Shown: positions 51,802 to 62,217, numbered from the stretch's first letter. The stretch: DNA of 64,000 bases from JAICSD01 sp963836665 (GCA_963836665.1 CAWIKL010000002.1:930001-994000), one strand, 5' to 3'. Numbers and translations are program-made. The notes: generated by a model not told the origin, from the letters alone.

Positions 51802-53723
51802 TTGATCCACACCGCCATCTCGCCGGGCCCCCGATTCGCCCAAGCGTAATAGGGAACGAAGGTCAGCGCGGCGGCGTGCAGGACCTCGACGCCGCCGAGC
51901 AGATCGGGTTGAAAGGCCTGCGTGATCGGCGCCGTGGGCAGCGAAGTGCCGAGCACCTTGCCGCCATTGTCGATCGCCTCGAGCGCGTAGACGACTGGGC
52001 CGCGTTGCAGCGCGACCTTGCCCGCGTTACCGGCGACCAATGTCCCCGAGCTGACGCGGCGCGGCGTCATCGGCAACTCGAGCGTGACGACATCGCCGGC
52101 GTGCCAAGTGCGCGCGATCGTCGCGAAGCCGCGCGCGACCGTCACCGGCACCGCGCGCCCGTTGACGCTGAGCCGCACCTGTCCCGTCGGCGGGTCGAGG
52201 AAGCGGTAGAGCCCGCCTGGCAGCGCGCTGCCGCTCGCCCACGCCGGCACACGCAGCGCCATCGTGAACGGGCGTGGCTCCGCCAGGTCGAGAGTGAGCA
52301 CGACCCGGCCGTCCCAGGGATAGCCGGTCTTCTCGTGGATCGTCGTCTCACCGCCGGCGGTGACGATGTGCGTGTCGTTGGCCGCGTAGAGGTTGACGAA
52401 GATGTCGGATGCGCGCGTCGAATACAGGAGGCCGGGAACCTGCTCCATCATGCGCGCCAGATTGGCGGGACAGCAGGCGACGTCGAAGTATTCGCTGCGC
52501 TGGGTGCGTCCGGCCGACTCGAGCGGGTTCTGGTAGAAGAAGCGGTCCCCCGAGAGCGACACGCCAGACAGAAAACCGTTGTAGAGGACTTGCTCCAGCA
52601 CGTCGAGGTACTTGCCGTCGCCGTGCAGCAGGAACATCCGGTGTCCCCACAACACGTTGCCCACGGCAGCGCAGGTCTCCGTGTAGGCCCGCTCGTTGGG
52701 CAGCTCGTAGTCTTCGCCGAACGACTCGGTCGTGCCGCGCGCGCCGATGCCGCCGGTCACGTACATCCGTTTCGACGTCATGTCGTCCCAGAGGCAATCG
52801 AGCGCCGCCTGGTAGCCGGGCGCGTCGCTCAACGCGGCGACGTCGGCGGCGCCCATGTAGAGATAGACCGCGCGGACGGCGTGGCCGACCGCGCGCGTCT
52901 GGTCGACAAAGGGCGCCTGGTCCTGCTTGTAGGCGCGTTCGTTGTACATGGCGAACGGGCCGGCCGGATAGTCCTGCATATCCGGATGCGGCTTGCCGCG
53001 CTCGTCGATGAAGAACTTGGCCGTGTCGAGGTAGTGCCGGTTGCCGGTGAGGCGATACAGCTTCACCAGGCCGACCTCGATCACCTCGTGGCCCGGGACG
53101 GCGTGGCGGCCATTGGGCCCGAACGTCGCCGCGACGAGGTCGGCGTTTTTGATGGCGACGTCGAGCAGCGTGCGCTTGCCGGTCGAGAGAAAGTGCGCGG
53201 CGGCCGCTTCGTAGAGATGGCCGGAGTTATAGAGCTCGTGACTGCCGTTCTCGTAGATCCACCGTTCCGGCCCGACGCCGGGCGCGGGGCTCTTGGGATC
53301 GATCGTCCGCGCCGGAAACAGGTAGCCGTCGGGCTCCTGCGCGGCAGCGATGAGCGCGATCAGATCGTCGACCTTGCGGTCCAGTGCCGGATCGGGATGC
53401 GCTTTCAGCGACAGCGACGCCGCTTCGACCACCTTGTAGATATCGGTGTCGTTGAAGCGGCGTCCGCTGTACTTCCCCGCCATCAGGTGCGCCGCCTTGC
53501 GGAAGTTGTCGACCCGCCCGGTCGTTTCGTTCTCGCGCATGATGTGCGGGATCGTGACGCGCCGGTTGGTTTCAAGCTTCGGCGCCCAGAAAGCGTCGGT
53601 CAGCGTCACGGCGGATGCCGGAACCGCGGCGAAGGGGTAATCAGGCACGAAGGACGCGGAGGCGAAGGACACACAGGCGATCGACGAGGCGACGGTCACG
53701 ATGATTCTTCGCACCTTCGTCAC
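51798..53723 (-). CDS. GH127 family glycoside hydrolase (beta-L-arabinofuranosidase-like), exported
   Basis: A 641-residue protein with signal peptide (about 1-25). The (alpha/alpha)6 domain has NERAYTETCAAVG and FDVACCPANLARM, giving the Glu, Cys and paired Cys zinc and nucleophile positions known in Bifidobacterium HypBA1; a beta-sandwich follows from about 470. It should release L-arabinofuranose or a related sugar from glycans outside the cytoplasm. GTG 53723 is the likely start. It overlaps the dehydrogenase gene and follows the proline dehydrogenase gene by 19 bases. Confidence 0.92.
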   Translation of the reverse strand: MTKVRRIIVTVASSIACVSFASASFVPDYPFAAVPASAVTLTDAFWAPKLETNRRVTIPHIMRENETTGRVDNFRKAAHLMAGKYSGRRFNDTDIYKVVEAASLSLKAHPDPALDRKVDDLIALIAAAQEPDGYLFPARTIDPKSPAPGVGPERWIYENGSHELYNSGHLYEAAAAHFLSTGKRTLLDVAIKNADLVAATFGPNGRHAVPGHEVIEVGLVKLYRLTGNRHYLDTAKFFIDERGKPHPDMQDYPAGPFAMYNERAYKQDQAPFVDQTRAVGHAVRAVYLYMGAADVAALSDAPGYQAALDCLWDDMTSKRMYVTGGIGARGTTESFGEDYELPNERAYTETCAAVGNVLWGHRMFLLHGDGKYLDVLEQVLYNGFLSGVSLSGDRFFYQNPLESAGRTQRSEYFDVACCPANLARMMEQVPGLLYSTRASDIFVNLYAANDTHIVTAGGETTIHEKTGYPWDGRVVLTLDLAEPRPFTMALRVPAWASGSALPGGLYRFLDPPTGQVRLSVNGRAVPVTVARGFATIARTWHAGDVVTLELPMTPRRVSSGTLVAGNAGKVALQRGPVVYALEAIDNGGKVLGTSLPTAPITQAFQPDLLGGVEVLHAAALTFVPYYAWANRGPGEMAVWIK

Positions 53724-53742
53724 CGTCGTTGTATCTCCCCTA

Positions 53743-54678
53743 TCATCCGCCGAACAGATTCTTCAAGACGAAGGTCACGTTCGCCGGGCGTTCGGCGAGC
53801 CGGCGCATGTACCACGGATACCAGTATTCGCCGTAGCTGATGAGGACGCGGATGCGGCGGCCGCTGTGCGCCAGGCGCTGCTGCTGGGCGCGCTGGATGC
53901 CGTAGAGCATCGCGTACTCGTAGCAGGAAGACGGCACATGATGCTGATCGATGTAGGCGGTGATGCGGTCGGCGAGGGGAACGTCGTGCGTGGCGATGTG
54001 CAGCAGCGTGCCGGTCTTCTGCGCGTCTTCCTGCACCAGCCGCGTGCACAACGTGTAGAAATTCTCGTCGACGTCAGACTTCTTCGGGTAGGCCACCTCG
54101 GCGGGCTCGAGGTAGGCACCCTTGACGATGCGGATGGCGGGACCGAGCGGGATCAGCGACTCGATGTCCTTGGCCGTGCGGAAGAGATAGGCCTGGATCG
54201 CGATGCCGACACCCTTGTAGCGCTCCTTGCTCGCGCGAAACAGCTTCAGCGTGGGATCGACGTAGGGAGAGTTCTCCATGTCGATCCACACGGGCACGTT
54301 GCCCAGGCGCTCCCCCTTCTCACAGATGCGATCGAGGTTGCGCTGGCACTGCTCGGCGTCGAGATCGAGGCCGAGCTGCGTCGGCTTCACGGAGATCTGC
54401 GCGTCGAGGCCTGCCGCCTTGACTTTGTCGAGCGCGTCGAGATAGTGCTGGGTCACCTTCTCGGCTTCGTCGAGCTTGGTCACCCCCTCGCCGAGCCGCG
54501 TCAGGATGGTGTTGATCTTCTGCGGCTGCAGCGTCGCCGCGGCGCCGAGCGCATCCTCAATTTTCTCGCCCGGCATGAACGCCGACACCGACCGGCGCAC
54601 GAAGGCACGCTTGGTCGCCTGCTCGCGCAGGAACGCCGACGTCGACATGGCGAGGAGAACTTTCCTGCTGATGCTCAT
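53743..54678 (-). CDS. Proline dehydrogenase family protein
   Basis: A 311-residue FAD-dependent TIM barrel. ISVKPTQLGLD, GIAIQAYLFRTAKDIE, IRIVKGAYLEPAEVAYPKK and the signature YGEYWYPWYMRRLAERPAN identify the proline dehydrogenase family. It oxidises proline, or perhaps hydroxyproline, to the pyrroline carboxylate and feeds electrons to quinone. ATG 54678 lies five bases after the SDR stop. No P5C dehydrogenase is in the operon; a DapA-family gene is, which leaves a hydroxyproline-type route possible. Confidence 0.93.
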   Translation of the reverse strand: MSISRKVLLAMSTSAFLREQATKRAFVRRSVSAFMPGEKIEDALGAAATLQPQKINTILTRLGEGVTKLDEAEKVTQHYLDALDKVKAAGLDAQISVKPTQLGLDLDAEQCQRNLDRICEKGERLGNVPVWIDMENSPYVDPTLKLFRASKERYKGVGIAIQAYLFRTAKDIESLIPLGPAIRIVKGAYLEPAEVAYPKKSDVDENFYTLCTRLVQEDAQKTGTLLHIATHDVPLADRITAYIDQHHVPSSCYEYAMLYGIQRAQQQRLAHSGRRIRVLISYGEYWYPWYMRRLAERPANVTFVLKNLFGG

Positions 54679-54683
54679 CGTCT

Positions 54684-55473
54684 CTAGAGGACGCCTTTCA
54701 GCTGGCCGCCGTCGACCTGCACCGTGGCGCCGGTCATGTAGGACGCGGCGTCGGACAGGAGGAAGGCAGCGACCCTGCCGGTACTCGGTCGCCTCGCCAT
54801 AGCGGCCCCACGGGATGCCTGCGATCGCTTTCGTCTTCGCCTGGTCCGCGCTGATTCCTTGCTTCTGCCCCGCCAGCTGATCGAGATGCTTGACGCGATC
54901 GGTATCGATGCGACCGGGAATGATTTGGTTGACGCGAATCTTGTCGGACGCCAGTTCGATGGCCAGCGTCTTGGACAACGCCGACACCGACGCGCGCAGC
55001 ACGGTCGAGAGCCCGAGGTAGGCAATCGGCTCCTTCACCGACCCCGATGTCGACATCAGGATCGCGCCGCCGCCCCGTTGCTTCATCGATGGCACCGCGG
55101 CGCGCACCATGCGGATGGCGCTCATCAGCAGCAGATCGACCGCGTTCTGCCACGCCGCATCGTCGAACGACACCGCCTGGCCGGCGGCCGGACCGCCGCC
55201 GTTGGTGAAGAGCAGATCGACGCCGCCAAAGCGATCGACGGTCTTCTGCCCCCACGCGGTGATGTGATCGGCGTTACGGACGTCGACGACGGTGCCGAGG
55301 ACCGTCGAGCCGTTGGCCGAGATCCGTTTGGCGGCCTCGTCAATCGAGGCCAAGTTGCTTGATGAAATCGAGACGATCGCCCCTTCCCGGGCGAGCGCGT
55401 CCGCGACGGCGTAGCCGAGGCCGCGGCTGGCGCCGGCGACCATCGCGACCTTTCCTTTCAGACCGAGATCCAT
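54684..55473 (-). CDS. Short-chain dehydrogenase/reductase, non-canonical (frame broken near 54780)
   Basis: Restored length is about 262 residues. The N-terminus has the NAD(P) motif GASRGLG and NGGG; the C-terminus ends FLLSDAASYMTGATVQVDGG. An extra base at 54780/54781 shifts the frame between EATEY and GRVAAFLLSD. The active-site region reads AYLGLSTVLRASVSALSKTLA, so the usual Y-x-x-x-K is not present; this belongs to an SDR subgroup of unclear chemistry. Its start overlaps the upstream DapA-like gene by 16 bases. Confidence 0.85.
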
Positions 55474-56372
55474 TCCATGCCTTTCTGCGCGGTGACCCAC
55501 GCCAGGACGCGATCGAGCGACTCCCGGGTCGGGGCGTCGAGGCCGCCGGCCGGGGCGCGCGTGGTGGCGCTCTTCAGGACGCCGCGGCGGCGCAGCACTT
55601 CCTTGCGGATCGCCATGCCGATGCCTTCCTGGAACTCGAAGCGCATCAGCGGCACGGCGCGATAGAAGACGTCGGCGGCCGCCTCGCGCTCGCCGGCGTT
55701 CCAATGGGTCATGATGCGGACGAGAATCTCGGGGAAGGCAAACCCGGTCATGGCGCCGGTCGCGCCGGCGACGAGCTCTTCGAGGAGGAACACGCCGCCG
55801 AGGCCGCCGAAGATCTGCACCGGCGTGCCCGCGGACGCCTCGAGAATGCGCGCGGTCTTGAACGGTGTTGGCGGATCCTCGAGCTTGATCGTGCGCGCCG
55901 CAGGGATCTCCTTCGCAATCCGCGCCAGCAGGGACGGCTCCATGGCAAAGCCGGTGATTGGCGGGTAGTCCTGCACCACGATCGGCAGGTCCACGGCGTC
56001 GGCCAGGGCCTTGTAATGGGCGACGACCGCGTTCGAATTGAGCTTCGGCATGCGCGGCGGGCTGACCATCACCGCCGCGGCGCCGAGCGATTTCGCCTGG
56101 CGCGTGTAGGCAATGCAGGTGCGCGTGCCGTCGGCCGACGTCCCGGCGACAATCGGCACCCGCCCATCCGTCTGCCGGACGACGGTCTCGAGGACGGCGG
56201 CGCGCTCGTGCTCCTCGAGGCGCGCCACCTCCCCGGTGACGCCGAGCGCCGTCAGGCCGTTCGCCCCCTTGTCGATGAAGAGATCCACGACCTTGCGCTG
56301 ACTGTCGGGGTCGAAGTCGCCGGTGTCTGTAAATGCCGTCGGGATAATGGAATAGACGCCTTCAAATGCCAT
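55458..56372 (-). CDS. DapA-like (dihydrodipicolinate synthase/N-acetylneuraminate lyase superfamily) protein
   Basis: A 304-residue TIM barrel with the Schiff-base Lys K163 (ARTIKLEDPP) and catalytic Tyr Y136 (VVQDYPP); the N-terminal loop GLTALGVTGEVARLEEHER replaces the GTTGE of DapA. It is therefore an aldolase or dehydratase, not certainly lysine biosynthesis. In this operon, L-2-keto-3-deoxyarabonate dehydratase (L-arabinose oxidation) or 4-hydroxy-2-oxoglutarate aldolase (hydroxyproline) are the best candidates. It is the first gene of the operon, divergent from the lipoprotein gene. Confidence 0.88.
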   Translation of the reverse strand: MAFEGVYSIIPTAFTDTGDFDPDSQRKVVDLFIDKGANGLTALGVTGEVARLEEHERAAVLETVVRQTDGRVPIVAGTSADGTRTCIAYTRQAKSLGAAAVMVSPPRMPKLNSNAVVAHYKALADAVDLPIVVQDYPPITGFAMEPSLLARIAKEIPAARTIKLEDPPTPFKTARILEASAGTPVQIFGGLGGVFLLEELVAGATGAMTGFAFPEILVRIMTHWNAGEREAAADVFYRAVPLMRFEFQEGIGMAIRKEVLRRRGVLKSATTRAPAGGLDAPTRESLDRVLAWVTAQKGMEWISV

Positions 56373-56411
56373 GGCTAAAGAAGGAAATCATACGTCACGA
56401 TAAGAAAGAAT

Positions 56412-56900
56412 ATGAAATCCTGCACTAGCTTCGCGGCGGCACTCGGCATGGCGTGCCTGATGGCCACCGGCTGCAGCATGTTCCAGAACAAGAGCGACAC
56501 GGCGAGCACGCCCACCAGCCCGACCACCACGACCACCACGACCGCCTCGCTGAACTCGTTCGCCGGGACCTGGCAGTCGGTCACGGCGAGCGCCCCGGCG
56601 ACCGGCTGCGGCAACTTCAAATACACCGTGACTCCGACGACGACCACGACCGCGAACGTGTCGTTCACGGCGACCTGCGCCAGCAACATCAACGTGTCGG
56701 GCTCCGGGTCTGGCACGCTGTCGGGGTCGGCGATCAACTGGAACGCCAGCGGGCTCGTGGCGCAGGGGGGCGTGAACTGTCCGTTCGCCTTCACCAACAG
56801 CACGGCCACCCTCGACTCGACCGGGCAGAACGTCGTCGTCGCCTATACCGGCACCGTCTGCGGTATTCCGATCAGCGGCACGGAAAACGTGAAGAAATAA
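56412..56900 (+). CDS. Lipoprotein with Thr-rich linker
   Basis: A 162-residue protein with a lipobox (LMATGC, Cys21), a linker rich in Thr and Ser (residues 27-46) and a beta-rich domain of about 110 residues containing four further Cys residues that could pair. Likely anchored in the outer membrane. The domain is not recognised. It lies between the divergent DapA-like gene and the ADOP permease gene, 57 bases before the latter. Confidence 0.85.
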   Translation: MKSCTSFAAALGMACLMATGCSMFQNKSDTASTPTSPTTTTTTTASLNSFAGTWQSVTASAPATGCGNFKYTVTPTTTTTANVSFTATCASNINVSGSGSGTLSGSAINWNASGLVAQGGVNCPFAFTNSTATLDSTGQNVVVAYTGTVCGIPISGTENVKK

Positions 56901-56957
56901 GCCGGACCGCGAGTCCGGCGACCCAACCCTCGGCCACGCGCGCGCGTCAAACTCCGC

Positions 56958-59445
56958 ATGACGGATTTGCGCGACGCCCTGCGGGCGCTGAGGAAAACTC
57001 CGGTCGTCACCACCGTCGCGATCCTGTCGCTGGCGCTCGGCATTGGCGCCAATACCGCCATCTTCTCGCTCATCGACAGCCTGATGCTGCGGAGCCTGCC
57101 GGTCGAAGCGCCCCAGCAGCTCGTGCAGGTGCTGCGCGGCCCACAGGGGACGTCGTGGACGAATCCGTTGTGGGAGCAGCTGCGAGAGCGCGACCGGCAA
57201 CTATTCGACGGGGCCTTTGCCTACGCCAGCCAGCGGTTCAACCTCACTCGGGGCGGCGAGGCGCAGTTTGCCAACGGCGTCTTCGCAAGCGGCCACTATT
57301 TCGACGTGCTCGGCGTGCCGGCGATCCTCGGGCGGACGTTCACGGCGGAGAACGACGTCCGCACGGGAGCCGGCATCGACGCGCGGCAGGTGGCGGTCAT
57401 CAGTTACGCGTTCTGGCAGCAGCATTACAGCGGAGCGGCCGAGGTGCTCGGCAAGGCGATCGAGCTCGATCGGATTCCCTTCACGATCGTCGGGGTCACC
57501 GGTCCCGAATTCACGGGCATCGATCAAGGCAACGCGGCGGAGGTGTTTGTCCCGCTCGCAACCGAGCCGCTCATCCGCGGCGCGAAGGAAAGCGCGATGG
57601 ACGAGCGCAGCTGGTGGTGGCTGCGGGTGCTCGCCCGGCTGAAGCCGGGCGAGACGCTCGAGCGCGCTCAGTCCGCCCTGCGCGGCGTGCAGCCGCAAAT
57701 GCGTGAAGCGACGATCCCGCAGCAGTGGCGCGCCCAAGACTTACCCCGCTACCTCAAGGACCCGTTCGTCGTGCGGGTGGCGGCGAACGGCCCCAACTCG
57801 CTCGGCCGCCAGTATCACGATCCGCTCTACCTGATCATGGTGGTCGTCGTGCTGGTGTTACTGATCGCCTGCGCCAACATCGCCAACCTGCTGCTCGCGC
57901 GCGCGAGTGCGCGCCGGCACGAGCTGAGCGTACGCCTCGCGCTCGGCGCGTCACGGTGGCGTCTGGCACGGCAGCTCCTTGCGGAGAGCGCGCTGCTGTC
58001 GCTTTCGGGGACCGTCCTCGGCCTGCTGTTCGCGCGCTGGGGCGCGCGGCTCCTCGTCTACGAATTGTCAGGGCCGGCGACCGCGGGCGCGCTCGACGTC
58101 GGACTCGACTGGCGCGTCTTGCTCTTTACGATCGGCCTGGCAACGGCCACCACGCTGATCTTCGGCAGCGTCCCCGCGCTACACTCGACGCGCGTGGCGC
58201 CGAGCGACGCGATCAAGGAACAGGGGCGCTCCATCGTCGGCGAATCGCGCTTCGGGCTGGGCAGTTCGCTCGTCGCCGCGCAAGTTGCGTTGTCGCTGGT
58301 ACTGATCGTCGGCGCCGGGCTGTTCATGCGGACGTTCTCGACCCTGGCGCACGTGCGGCTCGGGTTCGAGCCGGAGCCGCTCATGATCGTCTCGGCCAAC
58401 GCCAAGCGCAGCACCGTCAATCAGGCAGCAGGGCGGACGGCGTTGTACGAGCGGCTGCGCGCCGCCGCCGCGGGCGTGCCCGGCGTAGGTGGTGCCGCGC
58501 TGCAGAACATCACGCCTCTGACCAACAGCTCGTGGGACACGCTCATCCAAAACCCCGAGGGACTCTCGCTGCCGGAAAGCGAGCGCGACGTCTACATGAA
58601 CGAAGTGAGTCCCGGCTTCTTCGCCACGTATGGGACGCCGCTTCTTGCCGGGCGCGACTTCACGCCACAGGACACGCTTGCGGCACCGCGCGCGGTCATC
58701 GTCAACGAGACGTTCGCGAAGAAATATTTCGGCGGGGCCAACCCGGTCGGACGCTGGGTGCGCAACGAGCAAACGCCGGAGCGCGGTGAGCCGCGGCTGG
58801 AGATCGTCGGCCTGGTCCGTGACGCCGTCTACGATTCGCTGCGCGACGCCATCCCGCCGACGATGTACCGCCCGTTCACGCAGAACGAGAAGCCGGGCGC
58901 GAGCACGACGATTGCGGTCCGCGCCGCGTCGGGATCGCCGGCGCTGCTCACGCGCAGCCTTGCCGACGCGCTGAGCAAGGTGGACGGTGACGTCACGCTC
59001 ACCTTCAAGCCGGTACTACGACACCGTCCGCGCGGCGACCGCGCAGGAGCGCGTCGTCGGCATGCTGTCGGCATTCTTCGGAGGCCTGGCACTGCTGCTC
59101 GCCGGTCTCGGGCTCTACGGCGTGATGTCGTACGCAGTCAGCCGTCGCCGGACGGAAATCGGCATCCGGATGGCGCTCGGCGCCGGTCCGGCGGGCGCGG
59201 TCCGACTCATCCTCCTCCGAGTCGCCGCGCTCGTCGGCACCGGTATCGCGGTAGGCAGCATCCTCTCGTTCTGGGCGGCGAAGTTCATGGCCGGCTCGCC
59301 GCTGATCTACGGTGTCCAGCCGCGCGATCCGGCGACTCTCGCGGCGGCGGCCGTCGTCCTCACCGCGATTGGCGCAATCGCGGGCTACCTGCCGGCGCAC
59401 CGCGCGTCGCGCATCGATCCCGCGCGGGTCTTGCGAGAGGGCTGA
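56958..59445 (+). CDS. ADOP-type FtsX/MacB-like ABC permease (frame broken near 59012)
   Basis: Restored length is about 828 residues, with the same layout as the permease at 33394: LSLALGIGANTAIFSLIDSLML at the N-terminus, middle block LIACANIANLLLARASARRHELSVRLALGAS, and final FtsX block MLSAFFGGLALLLAGLGLYGVMSYAVSRRRTEIGIRMALGAG with tail HRASRIDPARVLREG. An extra G at 59012/59013 breaks the frame between TFKP and YYDTVRAATAQER. No ATPase gene is near. Function unknown; it is paralogous to the other ADOP gene. Confidence 0.88.
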
Positions 59446-59508
59446 CAATCGGTTTACCGCTGAGGTGCTTGGATGGCGGCCGCCGCCTTGCAAGACTGAT
59501 GGGCGGCC

Positions 59509-61155
59509 ATGTTCTACGCGGCGCTCCTCGCGTGTACGCTCGCCCAGGCGCCGGCGGCCTATACGGCCGTGACCGATCGCGGGCCGCGACCAAAGCCGCC
59601 GCTCGTGCACCTCGGTTCGGCAGGCTTCTCTTTCAACGACCCCGTGTTCGGTACGCATATGTGGCGCGTGACCGATCGCCTGACCCGCCCTGACGCGCCC
59701 GATCGTTCCTTTCACACACCCTCGGCCACGCACCAGAACGAATGGAGTGCTGACAGCTCGTACTTCTACGTCGAGTCCTCGGACGGCACGATCGTTCCGT
59801 TTGCCTTCGAGCCCGCCACCGGGCGGTCCTCCCCGCTCGATTCGCTGCGCTTCTACATCGAGCCGCAGTTCAGTTACGTCAACGATTCGGTCATCTACGG
59901 CAGCGTCAGCGGCGGCTCGCTGCACACGATCGACCAGTACGACTTCGGAAGCCGGCAGTACTCGAAGCTGCTCGATCTTGAAACGCTCGTCACCGGGCTG
60001 CAGGGCACTTACGTCGGCGGCATCGCCTCGAGCACGGGTCCGCCGGAGCGCATCCTCGCGTTCTTCGGCGGCACCTCGCAGGATCAACACCACTATGTCG
60101 TCGTCTTCGATCACGACAACCCGCAGCGGCGGATGCTGCTCGACACTGGCGCCTCCACGCTGAACGGCAAGGCGGTGGCGACGAGGCTGAACTTCAAGCT
60201 GCATCACGCCGCCATCGACCGCAGCGGACGCTACGTCGCGCTCTACCCCACGGCCGTCGACCTCGCCGCGCCGCGCCAGGCCGCGCAGGTCTACATCTGG
60301 GACACGCTCGACGGCACGGTCACGCCGCTGCCCCTTGTCGATGCGCATTCCGGGGGTCACGATGCCTACGGTTACGGCTATGCCGTCAATCAGGACTGTT
60401 GCATCGACGCCAGCGCGTGGGACGCGGCGCAGTGGCAGCTGCGCCGGCTGAGCGCGCCGACGGCGTCGCAGGATCTCATTCATCCACTGATCGCGCCGAA
60501 AGAAGTCTATTTGTCGGATCATCCGGCCTGGAACAACGCGCGGCCGGACCGGTTGGTCCCGTTCATCAGCGGCACCTATCGCTACGGCGCCAACGACGCC
60601 GCATGGCGGGCCTGGGACGACGAGATCATCGCGGTGCAGACCGGCGTCGGCGACGGAAGCGCCGAAGTATGGCGCTTCGCGCAGCACCGCAGTGACGTCA
60701 GCAACGACAACGACCCCGGAATCATTTCGTTCTGGTACACGCCGAGGCCCAACGTCTCGCGCGACGGGCGCTGGGTGCTGTTCACGTCGAACTGGGAGAA
60801 GACGCTCGGCAGCGACCCGCAGGGGGCCGCCGGCGAGAAGGCACGCCAGGACGTGTTCCTGATGCAGCTGCCCGCGGTCGCCGACGACAACGACACGCCG
60901 TACGAACCGCTGCAGATCACGACGGCGTCGCTATCGCCGGGCAAGGCCAAGCGGGCCTACTCGGCGTCGCTGGAGGCGACACGAACCGCGACGTGGCGGG
61001 TTACCTCCGGGGCGCTGCCGCCGGGACTCGCACTGTCCCGGTCTGGCGAGATCACCGGGACGCCGGCCTCCTCGGGGCAGTGGACATTCGAGGTGACTGC
61101 CGCCGAGGACGCCGGCTTCACATCGCGCTCGCTGGCGATGGTGGTGACGAAGTGA
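59509..61155 (+). CDS. Exported beta-propeller protein with C-terminal Ig-like domain
   Basis: A 548-residue protein with a weak signal peptide (MFYAALLACTLAQAPAAY). The main part has repeated beta-propeller blades (FHTPSATHQNEWSADSSYFYVESSDG, NFKLHHAAIDRSGRYVALYP, NVSRDGRWVLFTSNWEKTLG). The last 80 residues match the putative Ig (He_PIG) type: GALPPGLALSRSGEITGTPASSGQWTFEV. It is likely extracellular and could bind polysaccharide or act as a lyase-like propeller, but catalytic residues are not evident. It is followed by a convergent gene nine bases away. Confidence 0.8.
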   Translation: MFYAALLACTLAQAPAAYTAVTDRGPRPKPPLVHLGSAGFSFNDPVFGTHMWRVTDRLTRPDAPDRSFHTPSATHQNEWSADSSYFYVESSDGTIVPFAFEPATGRSSPLDSLRFYIEPQFSYVNDSVIYGSVSGGSLHTIDQYDFGSRQYSKLLDLETLVTGLQGTYVGGIASSTGPPERILAFFGGTSQDQHHYVVVFDHDNPQRRMLLDTGASTLNGKAVATRLNFKLHHAAIDRSGRYVALYPTAVDLAAPRQAAQVYIWDTLDGTVTPLPLVDAHSGGHDAYGYGYAVNQDCCIDASAWDAAQWQLRRLSAPTASQDLIHPLIAPKEVYLSDHPAWNNARPDRLVPFISGTYRYGANDAAWRAWDDEIIAVQTGVGDGSAEVWRFAQHRSDVSNDNDPGIISFWYTPRPNVSRDGRWVLFTSNWEKTLGSDPQGAAGEKARQDVFLMQLPAVADDNDTPYEPLQITTASLSPGKAKRAYSASLEATRTATWRVTSGALPPGLALSRSGEITGTPASSGQWTFEVTAAEDAGFTSRSLAMVVTK

Positions 61156-61164
61156 GTGGAGTCG

Positions 61165-62184
61165 TCAGCGGACGCCGCGCTCGAGCTCAATCTCGATTCC
61201 CGACACGACGTCGGGACCGGTGAAATCGATCCCCTTCGTCGTCACCTCCGCCCCACGGTAGCGCACCGCCTTGATGCGCCAGGCGTAGGGCAGGCCGCTC
61301 ACGACCAGCCGATGCGGCCCGGGCCACGTCGCGCACTCGAAGGTCAAGTCGTCTTTCAGCGCGCCGGGTCGGTCGGGACCAGGGTTGCCCTCGGAATCGA
61401 TTGGCGCGGTGCCAACGGTGACGCCGGCACGCGGAACGTCCCCCCGCAATTCCTCCGGCACAATCACCCGCCCCGACCCCCGTACCATGTGAATCGGCGA
61501 GACGCGCACGCCGTTCATATCCTTCCCGTCGATGACGACGGTCGCCCCCGAAACGAGCGGCGTCACGTCCCGCGGCGGCGGCCACGTGCCCTCTCGGTAT
61601 TGCAGGAAATAGGTGCCAGGTGAAAGCCCCGCGATGCCGAAAGAGCCATCCGGATGCAGCGCCACGCCGCCCCCAGCCACGCCAAACAGATGGTCACCGC
61701 GGGCGACGAGGAGCGTCCCGCTGGCGGCCGGCCGATCGTGGGAGTCGAAGACGACGCCGCCGACGGCGGCAAGCGGGACCGATGTCAACCGGATGTCGGC
61801 CTTCTGCGCGGCACGAACGTTCACGGTGACCGGCAGCGCCTCTTCCACGCGCGCCGCGGAAGGATAGTAGGTGACGCCGTAGCCGCTGCGATTCAGACGG
61901 CCGTCGACGAGCGCCGCGTTCTTCGGAATCGCGACGACGAACACCTCGCCGAGCGGAACCTGCGTGAAAAGGTAGTCGCCGTGCGCGTCCGTGAGGACGT
62001 GAGTCTTCACATTCACGGGGTGAATCCGCGACCCGCCCGGTGAGTCGGTACGCTCCAACACGGTAATGACGACACCGGCGACACCGGCGCCATCCGGCCC
62101 GGTGACACGTCCACCGATTGAGTTGGGCAGGGTCACGCCCTGAGCGCCGAGGATCCCGGCGGCCAGAACGACCATCGCGCGCAT
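61165..62184 (-). CDS. Exported carboxypeptidase-regulatory-domain protein
   Basis: A 339-residue protein with signal peptide (MRAMVVLAAGILGAQG) and tandem carboxypeptidase regulatory-like beta-sandwiches, e.g. IGGRVTGPDGAGVAGVVITVLERT and VGGVVFDSHDRPAASGTLLVAR, then GSFGIAGLSPGTYFLQYREG. Such proteins are abundant in Acidobacteriota and are thought to act in binding or adhesion at the cell surface; no enzyme motif is seen. ATG 62184 is chosen; a 62-residue upstream extension overlaps gluQ and lacks support. Confidence 0.82.
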   Translation of the reverse strand: MRAMVVLAAGILGAQGVTLPNSIGGRVTGPDGAGVAGVVITVLERTDSPGGSRIHPVNVKTHVLTDAHGDYLFTQVPLGEVFVVAIPKNAALVDGRLNRSGYGVTYYPSAARVEEALPVTVNVRAAQKADIRLTSVPLAAVGGVVFDSHDRPAASGTLLVARGDHLFGVAGGGVALHPDGSFGIAGLSPGTYFLQYREGTWPPPRDVTPLVSGATVVIDGKDMNGVRVSPIHMVRGSGRVIVPEELRGDVPRAGVTVGTAPIDSEGNPGPDRPGALKDDLTFECATWPGPHRLVVSGLPYAWRIKAVRYRGAEVTTKGIDFTGPDVVSGIEIELERGVR

Positions 62185-62217
62185 CGCCGCGCATCCTACA
62201 CCACGTACACTGTCGGC

